Shown here one piece after another: positions 32,320 through 40,744 of a stretch of DNA of 64,000 nucleotides. Positions within the stretch are counted from its first letter, which is position 1. Every line of letters begins with the position of its first letter. The stretch is taken from contig NZ_CP107841.1 of the NCBI RefSeq assembly GCF_036346855.1, positions 6,638,001-6,702,000 of the forward strand, in the 5' to 3' direction. This stretch comes from Streptomyces europaeiscabiei. Its GTDB lineage: Bacteria; Actinomycetota; Actinomycetes; Streptomycetales; Streptomycetaceae. The translations under genes and the position numbers were made by a program. Under the pieces are notes generated by a model that searched no databases, was not told the origin of the DNA, and saw only the letters and a program-made list of their open reading frames with translations.

Positions 32320-32702
32320 GATGGCTCCCTCTCCTTGAAACAAGCCGAGTTTAGGGACTGCCGACACGGCGTTTCGACCCGTCCACAATGGTGAGCTTGC
32401 CCACACGGAGCGTGAACAGAGGCTCGCTCAACCCGCGAAATCCCTTGTCGCACAGCATTGCGCAGGACTCCATGCGGAAACCCTAGCCCTCTGATGTGGT
32501 CAAGGTCTCTGTGCGGCCGTGCTGCGGCAGGTTGGGTTTCTTTGTGGAGTCCCTACTAATGGCCCAACGATTCTTTGCTCTCGTAAGAACCCTTGTCCCG
32601 GGGTTTACCCGTTAGTAGCGTTCGCGATGTCTCGAACACCTACCTGGGGTAACGAGGTGGGCGTGCGAGGCGCTGAGAGCAGCAGGACGAGAGTGGAAGT
32701 GG
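32320..32702. other. Divergent regulatory region, accA2 / membrane protein
   Basis: 383 bp without a gene. It holds the promoter listed next and a 7-bp inverted repeat CTACTAA/TTAGTAG (32553-32559 and 32612-32618). The accA2 promoter must lie in the left third but I cannot place it with confidence. Confidence 0.55.
32593..32621 (+). promoter_or_regulatory. Housekeeping-type promoter for the 32703 gene
   Basis: -35 TTGTCC (32593-32598), 17-bp spacer, -10 TAGCGT (32616-32621). This is a good match to the HrdB consensus. The predicted leader is about 75 bases. The right arm of a 7-bp inverted repeat overlaps the -10 box. Confidence 0.6.
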
Positions 32703-33206
32703 GTGGGGCCGGTGATCCGCAGACCGGTGGCGGTGGTCACGGCGTTCGTGCTGTTCGCGGAAGGGCTCGGAATCGCCGGGCTGCAGTGGTTCCTCGGCAC
32801 GGTCGTCGACCGGCAGAAGATGTCCCTCGCCGGGCTGGATCCGGACGCGATGTCCGTCTCCACGAAGGCCGGCGGTGTCGTCTTCGGCCTCTACTTCGTC
32901 TTCTGTGGCGTGATCGCCCTGCTCGTCGCCGTGCGCGACCGGCCTGCCGCCGGGCTCGGGAAGATCCTGCTCATCAGCGTGGCCGTCGTGCACGGGCTGC
33001 TGGGGGCGCTCACCGTGGGACTGGTCGGGTGGGGCGCCTTCGCGTTCATGATGGCCGTGCTGGGGCTCGTGCTGCTCACGCTGATGACGTACGACCGGCA
33101 GGACGGGGTGGCCGACGCGGCGCCCGGTGGATCCGGCGACGCGGGTGGGCCCGGTGGGCCGGAGCAGGCCGCTCCGGCCGTTCCTCCGGCGCCCAGTGCT
33201 TCGTGA
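32703..33206 (+). CDS. Small integral membrane protein, unknown function
   Basis: A 167-residue membrane protein with four predicted helices: VAVVTAFVLFAEGLGIAGLQ near residues 9-29, VVFGLYFVFCGVIALLVAV near 58-77, LGKILLISVAVVHGLLGALT near 85-105 and FAFMMAVLGLVLLTLM near 113-128. A hydrophilic, Gly/Pro/Ala-rich tail follows. The GTG at 32703 is chosen; another GTG three codons on is possible. The stop codon falls inside the first unit of a 32-bp tandem array. It is divergent from accA2 and convergent with maf. Confidence 0.72.
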   Translation: MGPVIRRPVAVVTAFVLFAEGLGIAGLQWFLGTVVDRQKMSLAGLDPDAMSVSTKAGGVVFGLYFVFCGVIALLVAVRDRPAAGLGKILLISVAVVHGLLGALTVGLVGWGAFAFMMAVLGLVLLTLMTYDRQDGVADAAPGGSGDAGGPGGPEQAAPAVPPAPSAS

Positions 33207-33311
33207 CCGTCCGGTCTCCGGCGCCCAGTGCTTCGTGACCGTCCGGTCTCCGGCGCCCAGTGCTTCGTGACCGTCCGGTCTCCGGCGCCCAGTGCTTCGT
33301 GACCGTCCGGG
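33184..33311. repeat. Tandem repeat, four copies of a 32-bp unit, spanning a stop codon
   Basis: Units at 33184, 33216, 33248 and 33280, each beginning CTCCGGCGCCCAGTGCTTCG. The first copy encodes the last residues and stop (TGA at 33204-33206) of the membrane protein; the last ends one base before the maf stop at 33312. The array fills the whole gap. Each unit includes GACCGTCCGGTC, a short palindrome. Confidence 0.9.
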
Positions 33312-33935
33312 TCACTTCTCGCGGGGCGTCCACAGCTCTGTGATGCCTACGCCCAGTTGGGCCAGCAGGCGGCGGAGCAGGGGCAGGCTGAGGCCGATGA
33401 CATTGCCGTTGTCGCCCTCGATGCCGTCGATGAACGGGGCCGAGCGGCCGTCGAGGGTGAACGCGCCCGCCACGTGGAGGGGCTCGCCCGAGGCGACGTA
33501 CGCGGCGATCTCCTCGTCGGTGGGGTCGCCGAAGTGGACGACCGTGGAGGCCGTCGCGGAGGTGTGGCGGTCGGTGGCCGTGTCGTAGACGCAGTGGCCG
33601 GTCTGGAGCGTGCCGGCGCGGCCGCGCATGGACTTCCAGCGGGCGGTGGCCTCCTCGGCGTCGGCAGGCTTGCCGAAGGCTTCGCCGTCGAGGTCGAGCA
33701 CCGAGTCGCAGCCGATGACCAGGGCGCCCTTGATCTCGGGCTTCGCGGCCACGACGGACGCCTTGGCCTCTGCGAGGGCCAGGGCGAGGTCGGCGGGCGT
33801 GGGGGCCGTGACGGCGTCCTCGTCCACGCCGCTGACGATCACCTCGGGGGCGAGGCCGGCCTGCCGCAGCAGGTTGAGCCGGGCGGGGGACTGGGAGGCG
33901 AGCACGAGGCGGCGGCGGGGGTGCGGGGCGGTCAT
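33312..33935 (-). CDS. maf: Maf-family nucleotide pyrophosphatase
   Basis: A 207-residue Maf protein, a nucleoside triphosphate pyrophosphatase family acting on non-canonical or modified nucleotides, also linked to septum inhibition. Motifs: [18 protein letters not shown] at residues 10-27 (the S-x-R signature), [29 protein letters not shown] and [20 protein letters not shown]. The ATG at 33935 is clear. It lies at the end of the carboxylase side of the cluster on the same strand as pccB, accE and the small membrane peptide, 500 bp away. Adjacency of maf and acyl-CoA carboxylase genes is common in actinomycetes. Confidence 0.92.
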   Translation of the reverse strand: MTAPHPRRRLVLASQSPARLNLLRQAGLAPEVIVSGVDEDAVTAPTPADLALALAEAKASVVAAKPEIKGALVIGCDSVLDLDGEAFGKPADAEEATARWKSMRGRAGTLQTGHCVYDTATDRHTSATASTVVHFGDPTDEEIAAYVASGEPLHVAGAFTLDGRSAPFIDGIEGDNGNVIGLSLPLLRRLLAQLGVGITELWTPREK

Positions 33936-34432
33936 GGGGCCAGGGTATTGCCTCCGGCGGTTGGCCGGTTCGGGTGTCTGGCCCGGGTGGTGGGGCGACC
34001 GGGGCGGTGTGTGTCCGTTCGCCGTGGGGGAGTTCGTCGGGTGCGGGTGGGTGGGGGCTTGTCGCGCCCACGCTGCGGAGCCGCATATCGATACAACCCC
34101 GCGCCCCTGATGGGGCGCGGCGCCCGGGGTTTCCGTGGGTGGGTCGGGGGCGCGCCGGGGGTGTCCGTCCTCGGAACGGCGCGGAACCGGTCGGCTGGGA
34201 GGCTGGAGGGCTTGTCGCGCCCAACCGCAACGGACACCCCCGACACACCGCCTTCCCGCCGTACGCGGCCACCGGGACGTCGGGACTGCGGCGCATCGGC
34301 ATCGGCCCCGCGTTCCGTGCGTACCAGGCCCACCCGCCGTACGGAGTGCGGTCGTCGTACGGGCCCACCCGTCGTATGCGGTCCACTCACCGTATGAGGT
34401 GCACGTCGTACGGGCTGCGCGTCGTACGACGG
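33936..34432. other. Gene-free region with a dispersed repeat
   Basis: 497 bp. At 34060-34125 is an element GGGGGCTTGTCGCGCCCACG ... with a CCCCGCGCCCC/GGGGCGCGG stem, related to 30403-30540. At 34205-34225 another GGCTTGTCGCGCCCA half-copy occurs. Near the right end CGTCGTACG is repeated several times (34330-34432). No credible gene is seen in either strand. Confidence 0.6.
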
Positions 34433-34561
34433 TCAGAGGATGCCCAGGACGAGCATGGCCAGGAGCATGGCTATGGCCATGATGACGCCGAGCCGCCGAA
34501 GCATGGCCTGCGTGTCGCGCAGTTCCTTCGGCGGCTCGTTCTCAGGGTCGGACCAGAGCAT
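34433..34561 (-). CDS. 42-residue single-pass membrane protein
   Basis: A short gene encoding [19 protein letters not shown], then [15 protein letters not shown] and AMLVLGIL. It has an acidic/basic N-terminal 25 residues and one transmembrane helix of about 17 residues at the C terminus. Start ATG at 34559-34561 and stop TGA at 34433-34435 are exact. The Pro-Pro-Lys-Glu-Leu-Arg core looks like a conserved family. I have a weak recollection of small Streptomyces morphogenic membrane proteins (Mmp type) of this form, too uncertain to assign a symbol. It sits between maf and accE on the same strand, with a 16-bp palindrome upstream. Confidence 0.75.
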   Translation of the reverse strand: MLWSDPENEPPKELRDTQAMLRRLGVIMAIAMLLAMLVLGIL

Positions 34562-34596
34562 GCTGCGATGGTGCGTCGCCCGGGGGGCCGGACGCC

Positions 34597-34612
34597 TGAG
34601 TACGCGTACTCA
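34597..34612. promoter_or_regulatory. Perfect 16-bp palindrome before the 42-residue gene
   Basis: TGAGTACGCGTACTCA, 36 bp upstream of the small membrane gene start and 22 bp after the accE stop. It is a candidate repressor operator or a short hairpin. Confidence 0.5.
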
Positions 34613-34633
34613 ACTTGGTAGAGGCGGTTCCGC

Positions 34634-34843
34634 TCAGCCGGGCCAGTAGGTGCGGCTCCACGTGGTGGGGCCCGGGGCCGGCAGGCGGTGGGTGGTGATG
34701 CGGGAGGGGGCGGACCAGGCGTCGGGGGGTGTGGGTGCGCCGGGTGGCTCGGTGGTTGCCGCTGCGGCGCGGGCGCGGACCACCGCCAGGGCGGCGGCGA
34801 GTTCCTCCGGGGTCGGGTTGCCCCGTACGACCTTGATGGTCAT
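34634..34843 (-). CDS. pccE: Acyl-CoA carboxylase epsilon subunit
   Basis: A 69-residue protein beginning MTIKVVRGNPTPEELAAALA, the conserved start of actinobacterial acyl-CoA carboxylase epsilon subunits, followed by Ala-rich VVRARAAAATTEPPGAP and the C-terminal WSRTYWPG. Epsilon subunits bind the alpha-beta complex and stimulate propionyl-/acetyl-CoA carboxylase activity. It starts 27 bp after pccB on the same strand, so it belongs to the same operon. Length and both ends match the PccE type. Confidence 0.9.
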   Translation of the reverse strand: MTIKVVRGNPTPEELAAALAVVRARAAAATTEPPGAPTPPDAWSAPSRITTHRLPAPGPTTWSRTYWPG

Positions 34844-34870
34844 GTCGGCTCCCAGCAGGGTTGGGGGTGG

Positions 34871-36460
34871 TCAGAGGGGGATGTTTCCGTGCTTCTTGGG
34901 GGGGAGGGATTCCCGCTTGGTGCGCAGTTGGCGCAGGCCGAGGACGAGGTGGCGGCGGGTTTCGGAGGGGGTGATGACGGCGTCGACGTAGCCGCGTTCG
35001 GCTGCGGTGTAGGGGTTGAGGAGGGTGTCCTCGTACTCCTGGATGAGGCGGGCGCGTACGGTCTCGCGTTCGTCGTCGGGGGCGGCGGCGATGGTGCGGC
35101 GGTGGAGGATGTTGACGGCGCCCTGGGCGCCCATGACGGCGATCTGGGCGGTGGGCCAGGCGAGGTTGAGGTCGGCGCCGAGGTGCTTGGAGCCCATGAC
35201 GTCGTAGGCGCCGCCGAAGGCCTTGCGGGTGATGACGGTGATGAGGGGGACGGTGGCTTCGGCGTAGGCGTAGATGAGTTTGGCGCCGCGGCGGATGATG
35301 CCGTCGTGTTCCTGGCCGACGCCCGGGAGGAAGCCGGGGACGTCGACGAAGGTCAGGACGGGGACGTTGAAGGCGTCGCAGGTGCGCACGAAGCGGGCGG
35401 CTTTTTCGGAGGCGTCGATGTCCAGGCAGCCGGCGAACTGCATGGGCTGGTTGGCGACGATGCCGACCGGGTGGCCCTCGACGCGGCCGAAGCCGGTGAG
35501 GATGTTCGGCGCGAACAGGGCCTGGGTCTCGAAGAACTCGGCGTCGTCCAGGACGTGTTCGATGACGGTGTGCATGTCGTAGGGCTGGTTGGCGCTGTCG
35601 GGGACGAGGGTGTCCAGCTCGCGGTCCTCGTCGGTGAGGGTGAGGTCGGCCTGTTCGGGGAACGCGGGGGGTTCGCTGAGGTTGTTGGAGGGGAGGTAGG
35701 ACAGGAGCGCTTTGACGTACTCGATCGCGTCCTTCTCGTCGCCCGCCATGTGGTGGGCCACGCCGGAGGTCGCGTTGTGGGTGCGGGCGCCGCCCAGTTC
35801 CTCGAAGCCGACGTCCTCGCCGGTGACCGTCTTGATGACGTCCGGGCCGGTGATGAACATGTGCGAGGTCTGGTCGACCATGACGGTGAAGTCGGTGATC
35901 GCGGGGGAGTAGACCGCGCCGCCCGCGCAGGGGCCGACGACGAGGGAGATCTGGGGGATGACGCCGCTGGCGTGGGTGTTGCGGCGGAAGATCTCGCCGT
36001 ACATGCCGAGAGCCATGACGCCCTCCTGGATGCGGGCGCCGCCGGAGTCGTTGATGCCGATGACGGGGCAGCCGGTCTTGAGGGCGAAGTCCATCGCCTT
36101 CATGATCTTCTGGCCGAAGACCTCGCCGAGGGAGCCGCCCAGGACGGTGAAGTCCTGGGAGAAGACGGCGACCGGGCGGCCGTCGACGGTTCCGTAGCCG
36201 GTGACGACACCGTCGCCGTAGGGGCGGTTGTTCTCCATGCCGAAGTCGGTGGAGCGGTGGCGGGCGAACTCGTCGAACTCCACGAAGGAGTCCTCGTCGA
36301 GGAGCAGATCGATGCGCTCACGGGCCGTCAGTTTGCCCTTGGCATGCTGCTTCTCCACCGCGCGCTCGGAGCCGGCATGCGTCGCCTCGTCGATACGGCG
36401 CTGCAGGTCCGCGAGCTTCCCCGCGGTCGTGTGAATGTCGATCTGTTCCGGCTCGGACAT
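34871..36460 (-). CDS. pccB: Acyl-CoA (propionyl-CoA) carboxylase beta subunit
   Basis: Carboxyltransferase of 529 residues transferring carboxylate from biotin of the alpha subunit to propionyl-CoA (or acetyl-CoA). Two crotonase-like halves: [40 protein letters not shown] and [20 protein letters not shown] in the N half; [20 protein letters not shown] and [20 protein letters not shown] in the C half. The aspartate of the substrate-specificity position is not judged here. The ATG at 36460 is clear. It heads the unit with pccE. BirA is divergent across 308 bp. Confidence 0.95.
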   Translation of the reverse strand: MSEPEQIDIHTTAGKLADLQRRIDEATHAGSERAVEKQHAKGKLTARERIDLLLDEDSFVEFDEFARHRSTDFGMENNRPYGDGVVTGYGTVDGRPVAVFSQDFTVLGGSLGEVFGQKIMKAMDFALKTGCPVIGINDSGGARIQEGVMALGMYGEIFRRNTHASGVIPQISLVVGPCAGGAVYSPAITDFTVMVDQTSHMFITGPDVIKTVTGEDVGFEELGGARTHNATSGVAHHMAGDEKDAIEYVKALLSYLPSNNLSEPPAFPEQADLTLTDEDRELDTLVPDSANQPYDMHTVIEHVLDDAEFFETQALFAPNILTGFGRVEGHPVGIVANQPMQFAGCLDIDASEKAARFVRTCDAFNVPVLTFVDVPGFLPGVGQEHDGIIRRGAKLIYAYAEATVPLITVITRKAFGGAYDVMGSKHLGADLNLAWPTAQIAVMGAQGAVNILHRRTIAAAPDDERETVRARLIQEYEDTLLNPYTAAERGYVDAVITPSETRRHLVLGLRQLRTKRESLPPKKHGNIPL

Positions 36461-36768
36461 CGGGATGTGGCTCCCTGCCTGCTCATGGGGACGTGAGGGA
36501 TCGGTACTTGCTGCTCGGTGCGTGCTGGGTACGTGCTCAGAAGTGTGTGGGGTTACTCATCCGTAGCGTAGTGCTGTGCCTACCGTTCGGCAGTGCGGCG
36601 TTTACCACACTCCCCACCCCTTCCGGCCGCATGATCAGCGCGTCGCGGCGGGACACGCCGGAGGGGTGACGTCACGAGAGTGATCGAACGCCCGTGAACC
36701 TCAGCCGTCAGGGCTGGAATCCGTGCCCTTCGCCGGGGACGGAGGATGTCAAACCTAGGGTGGGTTGC
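36461..36768. other. Divergent pccB/birA regulatory region
   Basis: 308 bp without a gene. GTGACGTCAC (36666-36675) is a perfect 10-bp palindrome near the middle. On the minus strand the stretch around 36550-36565 holds TACGCT, a possible pccB -10 box. The birA -10 box is listed next. Confidence 0.55.
36756..36761 (+). promoter_or_regulatory. -10 box TAGGGT of a leaderless birA promoter
   Basis: TAGGGT lies 7 bases before the birA ATG at 36769, so transcription should start at or next to the start codon. No -35 match is evident. Confidence 0.6.
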
Positions 36769-37656
36769 ATGACAACACCACCAGGTGCACAAGGAGACCC
36801 GTCCAACGGGCCCGATGAGCCGAGGTCGAACCGCTGGTCCGACCTTGGCCGGCCGCCCCTCAACTCCGCCTCCCTGCGCCGGGCGCTGGTGCGGGAGGGA
36901 GGGCTGTGGAGCTCCCTCGACGTGGTGTCGGCCATCGGCTCCACCAACACCGACCTCGCGGGGCGCGCCGAGCGGCTGCCCGAGGGCGCGGTGCTCGTCG
37001 CCGAGGAGCAGAACGCCGGGCGCGGGCGGCTGGACCGCACCTGGACGGCGCCCGCGCGCTCCGGGCTCTTCTTCTCCGTGCTCCTCAAGCCTGCGGAGGT
37101 CCCCCTCGAACGCTGGGGCTGGCTGCCCCTCCTCACCGGCGTCGCCGTGGCGACCGGGCTGGCCAGGGCCGCCGGAATCGACACGGCACTCAAGTGGCCC
37201 AACGACCTGCTGGTGACTGTGGATGGGCAGGAGCGCAAGGCCGGCGGCATCCTCGCGGAGCGGGCGGGTGCGGAGGGGGTGGTCATGGGCATCGGCATCA
37301 ACGTCAGCCTGCGGGAGGACGAGCTGCCGGTGCCCACCGCCGGGTCCCTGGTTCTCGCCGGAGCCGTGACAACGGACCGTGATCCGCTGCTGCGGGCCGT
37401 GCTGCGGGCGCTGGAGGACTGGTACGGGCGGTGGCGTGCCGCCGACGGCGACCCGTCGGCGAGCGGTCTCCAGGAGGCCTACGCCGCCGGGTGCGCGACC
37501 TTGGGGCGGAAGGTGCGCGCCGAGCTGCCCGGGGACCGGTCGGTCGTCGGGGAGGCCGTGGCCGTGGACGGGGACGGGCGGCTGGTTCTCGCCACGGCGG
37601 ACGGCGTGCAGGAGCCGGTGGGGGCGGGGGACATCGTGCATCTGCGGGCCGTGTGA
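36769..37656 (+). CDS. birA: Biotin--acetyl-CoA carboxylase ligase
   Basis: A 295-residue biotin protein ligase, class I (no N-terminal DNA-binding domain). Motifs: VSAIGSTNTDL, VAEEQNAGRGRLDRTWTAP (biotin/AMP loop, GRGRxGR-like), LKWPNDLLV and ERKAGGILAE. The C-terminal domain at about 240-295 is the SH3-like cap. It attaches biotin to the EAMKM lysine of the carboxylase alpha subunit. The leaderless start at ATG 36769 is supported by TAGGGT. The position opposite pccB fits a role serving the carboxylases here. Confidence 0.93.
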   Translation: MTTPPGAQGDPSNGPDEPRSNRWSDLGRPPLNSASLRRALVREGGLWSSLDVVSAIGSTNTDLAGRAERLPEGAVLVAEEQNAGRGRLDRTWTAPARSGLFFSVLLKPAEVPLERWGWLPLLTGVAVATGLARAAGIDTALKWPNDLLVTVDGQERKAGGILAERAGAEGVVMGIGINVSLREDELPVPTAGSLVLAGAVTTDRDPLLRAVLRALEDWYGRWRAADGDPSASGLQEAYAAGCATLGRKVRAELPGDRSVVGEAVAVDGDGRLVLATADGVQEPVGAGDIVHLRAV

Positions 37657-37802
37657 CGTGTGGGGACGGTGGGGCTTGGGCACCCGGGGGTCGGACCGGG
37701 CGGGAGTGGGATTCGCGCTCCGGCGCACGCCGGGTTCCGTGCACCGGAAGGGGTACGCACCCTTCGGCCCACCTGACGGAGTGAGCTGGCGCACACCTGC
37801 CG

Positions 37803-37808
37803 TAGAGT
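37803..37808 (+). promoter_or_regulatory. -10 box for cya
   Basis: TAGAGT about 49 bases before the cya GTG, giving a leader of about 42 bases that contains the GGAAGG and CAGGAG ribosome sites. No clear -35 element. Confidence 0.45.
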
Positions 37809-37856
37809 TGAGGCCGGTCGAGTACGTGACCGCGGGAGATCGGAAGGGCAGCAGGA

Positions 37857-39020
37857 GTGAGCGTCGAGGACACGGGCTCCGGCACGGACGCGGATGACCG
37901 CGTGGAGCCGCCCCCCCTCTCGGCTTCGCTCGAGCGGGGAGAGCCCCACGGCGAGGACGCCGACGAGGAGGACCCGCTGGCGCTGCGGCTCGAAGGGCTG
38001 ATCCTCGGGGCCGAGCGCCGGTACACCCCCTTTCAGGCGGCGCGCAGCGCGGGCGTTTCCATGGAACTGGCGTCCCGTTTCTGGCGGGCCATGGGCTTCG
38101 CGGACATCGGCCAGGCCAAGGCCCTGACCGAGGCGGACGTACTCGCGCTGCGGCGGCTCGCCGGCCTCGTGGAGGCGGGGCTGCTGAGCGAGGCCATGGC
38201 GGTGCAGGTGGCCCGTTCGACCGGGCAGACCACGGCGCGGCTCGCCGAGTGGCAGATCGACTCCTTCCTGGAGGGCCTGACCGAGCCGCCGGAGCCGGGG
38301 ATGACCCGGACCGAGGTGACGTATCCGCTGATCGAGCTGTTGCTGCCGGAGCTGGAGGAGTTCCTCGTCTACGTCTGGCGGCGGCAGCTCGCCGCCGCCA
38401 CCGGGCGGGTCGTGCAGGCCGCGGACGACGAGGAGATGGTCGACCGGCGGCTCGCGGTCTGCTTCGCCGACCTCGTCGGGTTCACGCGTCTCACCCGGCG
38501 TATGGAGGAGGAGGAGCTCGGGGAACTGGTCGAGGCCTTCGAGACCACGGCGGCCGATCTCGTGGCGGCGAACGGCGGGCGGCTCATCAAGACCCTGGGC
38601 GACGAGGTCCTGTACGCCACGGACGACGCGGGCGTCGCGGCCGAGATCGCGCTGCGCCTCATCGAGACCATGGCCAACGACGAGACCATGCCCGAGCTGC
38701 GCGTCGGCATGGCCTTCGGCACGGTGACGACCCGGATGGGCGATGTCTTCGGGTCGACCGTGAACCTCGCGAGCCGGCTCACGTCGATAGCGCCGAAGGA
38801 CGCGGTACTCGTCGACGGCGCCTTCGCCGAGGAGCTGACCCGCACGGGCGAGGCCCCCGCCTCCGAGGCCGAGGCCGCCGAAGCCGCGGCCGCCGCGGAG
38901 AAGGAGGGCGAGGAACCCCCGACCTACCGCTTCGCCCTCCAGCCCATGTGGCAACGCCCGGTGCGTGGCCTGGGCGTGGTCCAGCCGTGGCTGCTCACGC
39001 GGAGGCCGGGCAAGGCGTGA
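37857..39020 (+). CDS. cya: Class III adenylate cyclase
   Basis: A 387-residue cytoplasmic adenylate cyclase making cAMP from ATP. Residues 1-40 are acidic and disordered. Residues 41-190 form a helical region with a helix-turn-helix-like stretch (RYTPFQAARSAGVSMELASR then FWRAMGFADIGQAKALTEAD). The catalytic domain at about 199-330 begins AVCFADLVGFTRLTRRMEEE with metal-binding Asp205, then LIKTLGDEVLYATDD, VGMAFGTVTTRMGDVFGSTV and NLASRLTSIA. An Ala/Glu-rich linker and short tail end the protein. The GTG at 37857 has good ribosome sites. Streptomyces normally have a single such Cya needed for germination and development. Confidence 0.93.
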   Translation: MSVEDTGSGTDADDRVEPPPLSASLERGEPHGEDADEEDPLALRLEGLILGAERRYTPFQAARSAGVSMELASRFWRAMGFADIGQAKALTEADVLALRRLAGLVEAGLLSEAMAVQVARSTGQTTARLAEWQIDSFLEGLTEPPEPGMTRTEVTYPLIELLLPELEEFLVYVWRRQLAAATGRVVQAADDEEMVDRRLAVCFADLVGFTRLTRRMEEEELGELVEAFETTAADLVAANGGRLIKTLGDEVLYATDDAGVAAEIALRLIETMANDETMPELRVGMAFGTVTTRMGDVFGSTVNLASRLTSIAPKDAVLVDGAFAEELTRTGEAPASEAEAAEAAAAAEKEGEEPPTYRFALQPMWQRPVRGLGVVQPWLLTRRPGKA

Positions 39021-39182
39021 GGGCGGGCGCCTCAGGTGGCTGGTCCGGGGTGCCGGGCCGCCGAGCCGTGCCACTGCTTCGGAGTCGCACCTGTGCCCCG
39101 TGCGTGCCTGCCGCCGTCGCCGCAGGTCCTGGTGTCGGCGGGACTCTGCCGCTGTCGTAGCCGGGCGGCTGCTGGTGAGCTT

Positions 39183-39237
39183 CCTGACGCTGTCGGGCCC
39201 GGCCGCCGAGGCCGACGGCCGCCGGGCCCCGGTCAGG
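39183..39237. terminator. Hairpin between convergent cya and the Pro/Ala/Thr-rich gene
   Basis: Outer arms CCTGAC/GTCAGG and inner GGGCCCGG/CCGGGCCC form one long stem just before the minus-strand stop at 39248. Confidence 0.65.
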
Positions 39238-39247
39238 GGGTGCCCTG

Positions 39248-40435
39248 TCACCTGCCCAGGGCGTCGTCGACGCAGAGGCCGACGATCGGGACGCACAGGC
39301 CCGGCTTCGCGGGCTTCGTGGGGGTTGCCGTGTCGCCAGGGGTGGTCGATGAGTGCTGGGGGTCGGGGGCGGTCGGCTGCTGGGGGGCTGCCGCTGGTGG
39401 CCGGGTGGGCGTGGCTGGAGTGGGGCGGGGTGCATCCGGGGTGCGGGTCGCCGGGGGCGTGTCCGGGGCGGGCGGGGTCCTGGCGAGGTCGTAGGCGCCG
39501 GGGGCGGAGGGGATCTCGACACCGACACCGATGGCGGGGGCGGGCGGGACGGTGGAAGGGGCCGGCGTGGGGGCGGTCGCTCCCGGTGACGGCGGCCGTG
39601 TCGATACGGGGTTTTCACCGCCCATGGGGGTGTCGGCGGTCGGGGTGCCCGCGTCGGGCGAGGGCTCGCCTCCCACGGTCGCACCGGCGTTGGCCGCCTC
39701 GTCCGTGACCCCGTCCGCCGCGGTCGGCGCCGGGCCCGCCGTACCGGCGCCGCCGGCGGCCGGGTCCGATGCCAGCCGCAGGAGGCTCAGCGCCCCCGCC
39801 GCCAGCGCCATCCCGCCCACCGCGAACAGCAGCTTCCGGGGGCGCGGCCGCCGGTGCCGGCCTCGCGGCCGGGGCGCGGGCCGGCCGGGGTCGCCGCCGG
39901 CCTGGTACGAGAGGTCGGCCGAGGGCCCGGAGACGAGGGGAGAGAACGGCATCGTCGGCCGCACCGAGGTGGCCGACGGTTTCCAGAGGGCCGACGACTT
40001 CGCAGACTCCGCGGGCCCGGAGGGCATCGCAGACCTTGACGACGTTGACGGCCTCGGTGAGCCGGGTGGCGGGGAAGGTGCTGTTGCCGCGGACCTCGCC
40101 GGTGTCCCCGACGGCCCCCGTGGCGTGGCCGACGGCATCGCAGACTCCGCGGGCCCGGAGGGCATCGCAGACCTTGACGACGTTGACGGCCTCGGTGAGC
40201 CGGGTGGCGGGGAAGGTGCTGTTGCCGCGGACCTCGCCGGTGTCCCCCACGGCCCCTGCGGCGCGGACGAAGCCATCGGCCCCGATGCCGTCGGCGCACC
40301 CGCCGGTGTGTAGATCGTCGGTGCCGTGGGCGTCGTAGTGGCCGTCGGTGGCTCCTTTGGCTCAGCCGGCTCCGCTGGCTCCCGTGGCGCTCGTGGTGTG
40401 GTCGGCGTCGGCCTGGTGGCCGTGTTCGTCGTCAT
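39248..40435 (-). CDS. Pro/Ala/Thr-rich single-pass membrane protein
   Basis: A 395-residue low-complexity protein. An N-terminal cytoplasmic half of about 205 residues is rich in Pro, Ser, Thr and Ala and carries a 46-residue in-frame duplication (two copies of a segment containing GSPRPSTSSRSAMPSGPAES). A basic patch RPRGRHRRPRPRK precedes one transmembrane helix (LLFAVGGMALAAGALSLLRL). An extracellular Pro/Thr/Ala-rich half follows, ending PGLCVPIVGLCVDDALGR with two cysteines. The ATG at 40435 has GGGGAGGGACG upstream. Function unknown; the ending with paired cysteines looks conserved rather than random. Confidence 0.7.
   Translation of the reverse strand: MTTNTATRPTPTTPRAPREPAEPAEPKEPPTATTTPTAPTIYTPAGAPTASGPMASSAPQGPWGTPARSAATAPSPPPGSPRPSTSSRSAMPSGPAESAMPSATPRGPSGTPARSAATAPSPPPGSPRPSTSSRSAMPSGPAESAKSSALWKPSATSVRPTMPFSPLVSGPSADLSYQAGGDPGRPAPRPRGRHRRPRPRKLLFAVGGMALAAGALSLLRLASDPAAGGAGTAGPAPTAADGVTDEAANAGATVGGEPSPDAGTPTADTPMGGENPVSTRPPSPGATAPTPAPSTVPPAPAIGVGVEIPSAPGAYDLARTPPAPDTPPATRTPDAPRPTPATPTRPPAAAPQQPTAPDPQHSSTTPGDTATPTKPAKPGLCVPIVGLCVDDALGR
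40000..40247. repeat. 138-bp in-frame tandem duplication inside the gene
   Basis: An exact match of about 110 bp at 40000-40109 and 40138-40247, with period 138 bp (46 codons). It is the basis of the protein-level duplication. The near-perfect identity implies a recent event. Confidence 0.9.
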
Positions 40436-40744
40436 GGTTCGTCCCTCCCCTGCGCGCCCGTGTCCCCGTGCGCCTGTGGCGGAGCGCAGGTTATGCGCCG
40501 CTGTGGGCGGTGCGGCCGGAGAAGGTCCGGATGTCACTCGTACGTGGAAAAGATCGCCGGGGTTTGTCAATGGACCACCTTGCGGTGGCTCTCGTTGGGG
40601 TGGGCGCCGGGCGCGCGGGTGACGCTGCCGCCAAGCGTTTCTGTCGAGCCGTACCGACTGGGTCCTGGCCGGGGTTTCGTCGGCTCGGGGCGGCTGCGAT
40701 GATCGGGGCGGCAGGAGTTAACCCGCGTTAACCGGGAGGGTTTC
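40436..40744. other. Divergent region before the enoyl-CoA hydratase gene
   Basis: 309 bp without a gene. It contains an inverted repeat GTTAAC-CCGC-GTTAAC (listed next) close to the echA start. No other structure is noted. Confidence 0.6.
40717..40732. promoter_or_regulatory. Candidate operator before the enoyl-CoA hydratase gene
   Basis: GTTAAC-CCGC-GTTAAC ends 12 bp before the ATG at 40745, beside the GGGAGG ribosome site. An inverted repeat at this position fits a TetR-type repressor site for a fatty-acid or acyl-CoA gene. Confidence 0.5.

Noticed and set aside
30409..32394. Long plus-strand open frame antisense to accA2
   Set aside because: Composed of Asp/Gly/Arg-rich low-complexity sequence; accA2 on the other strand has all motifs.
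33184..33311. Possible CRISPR-like array (32-bp repeats)
   Set aside because: Exact tandem copies without spacers.
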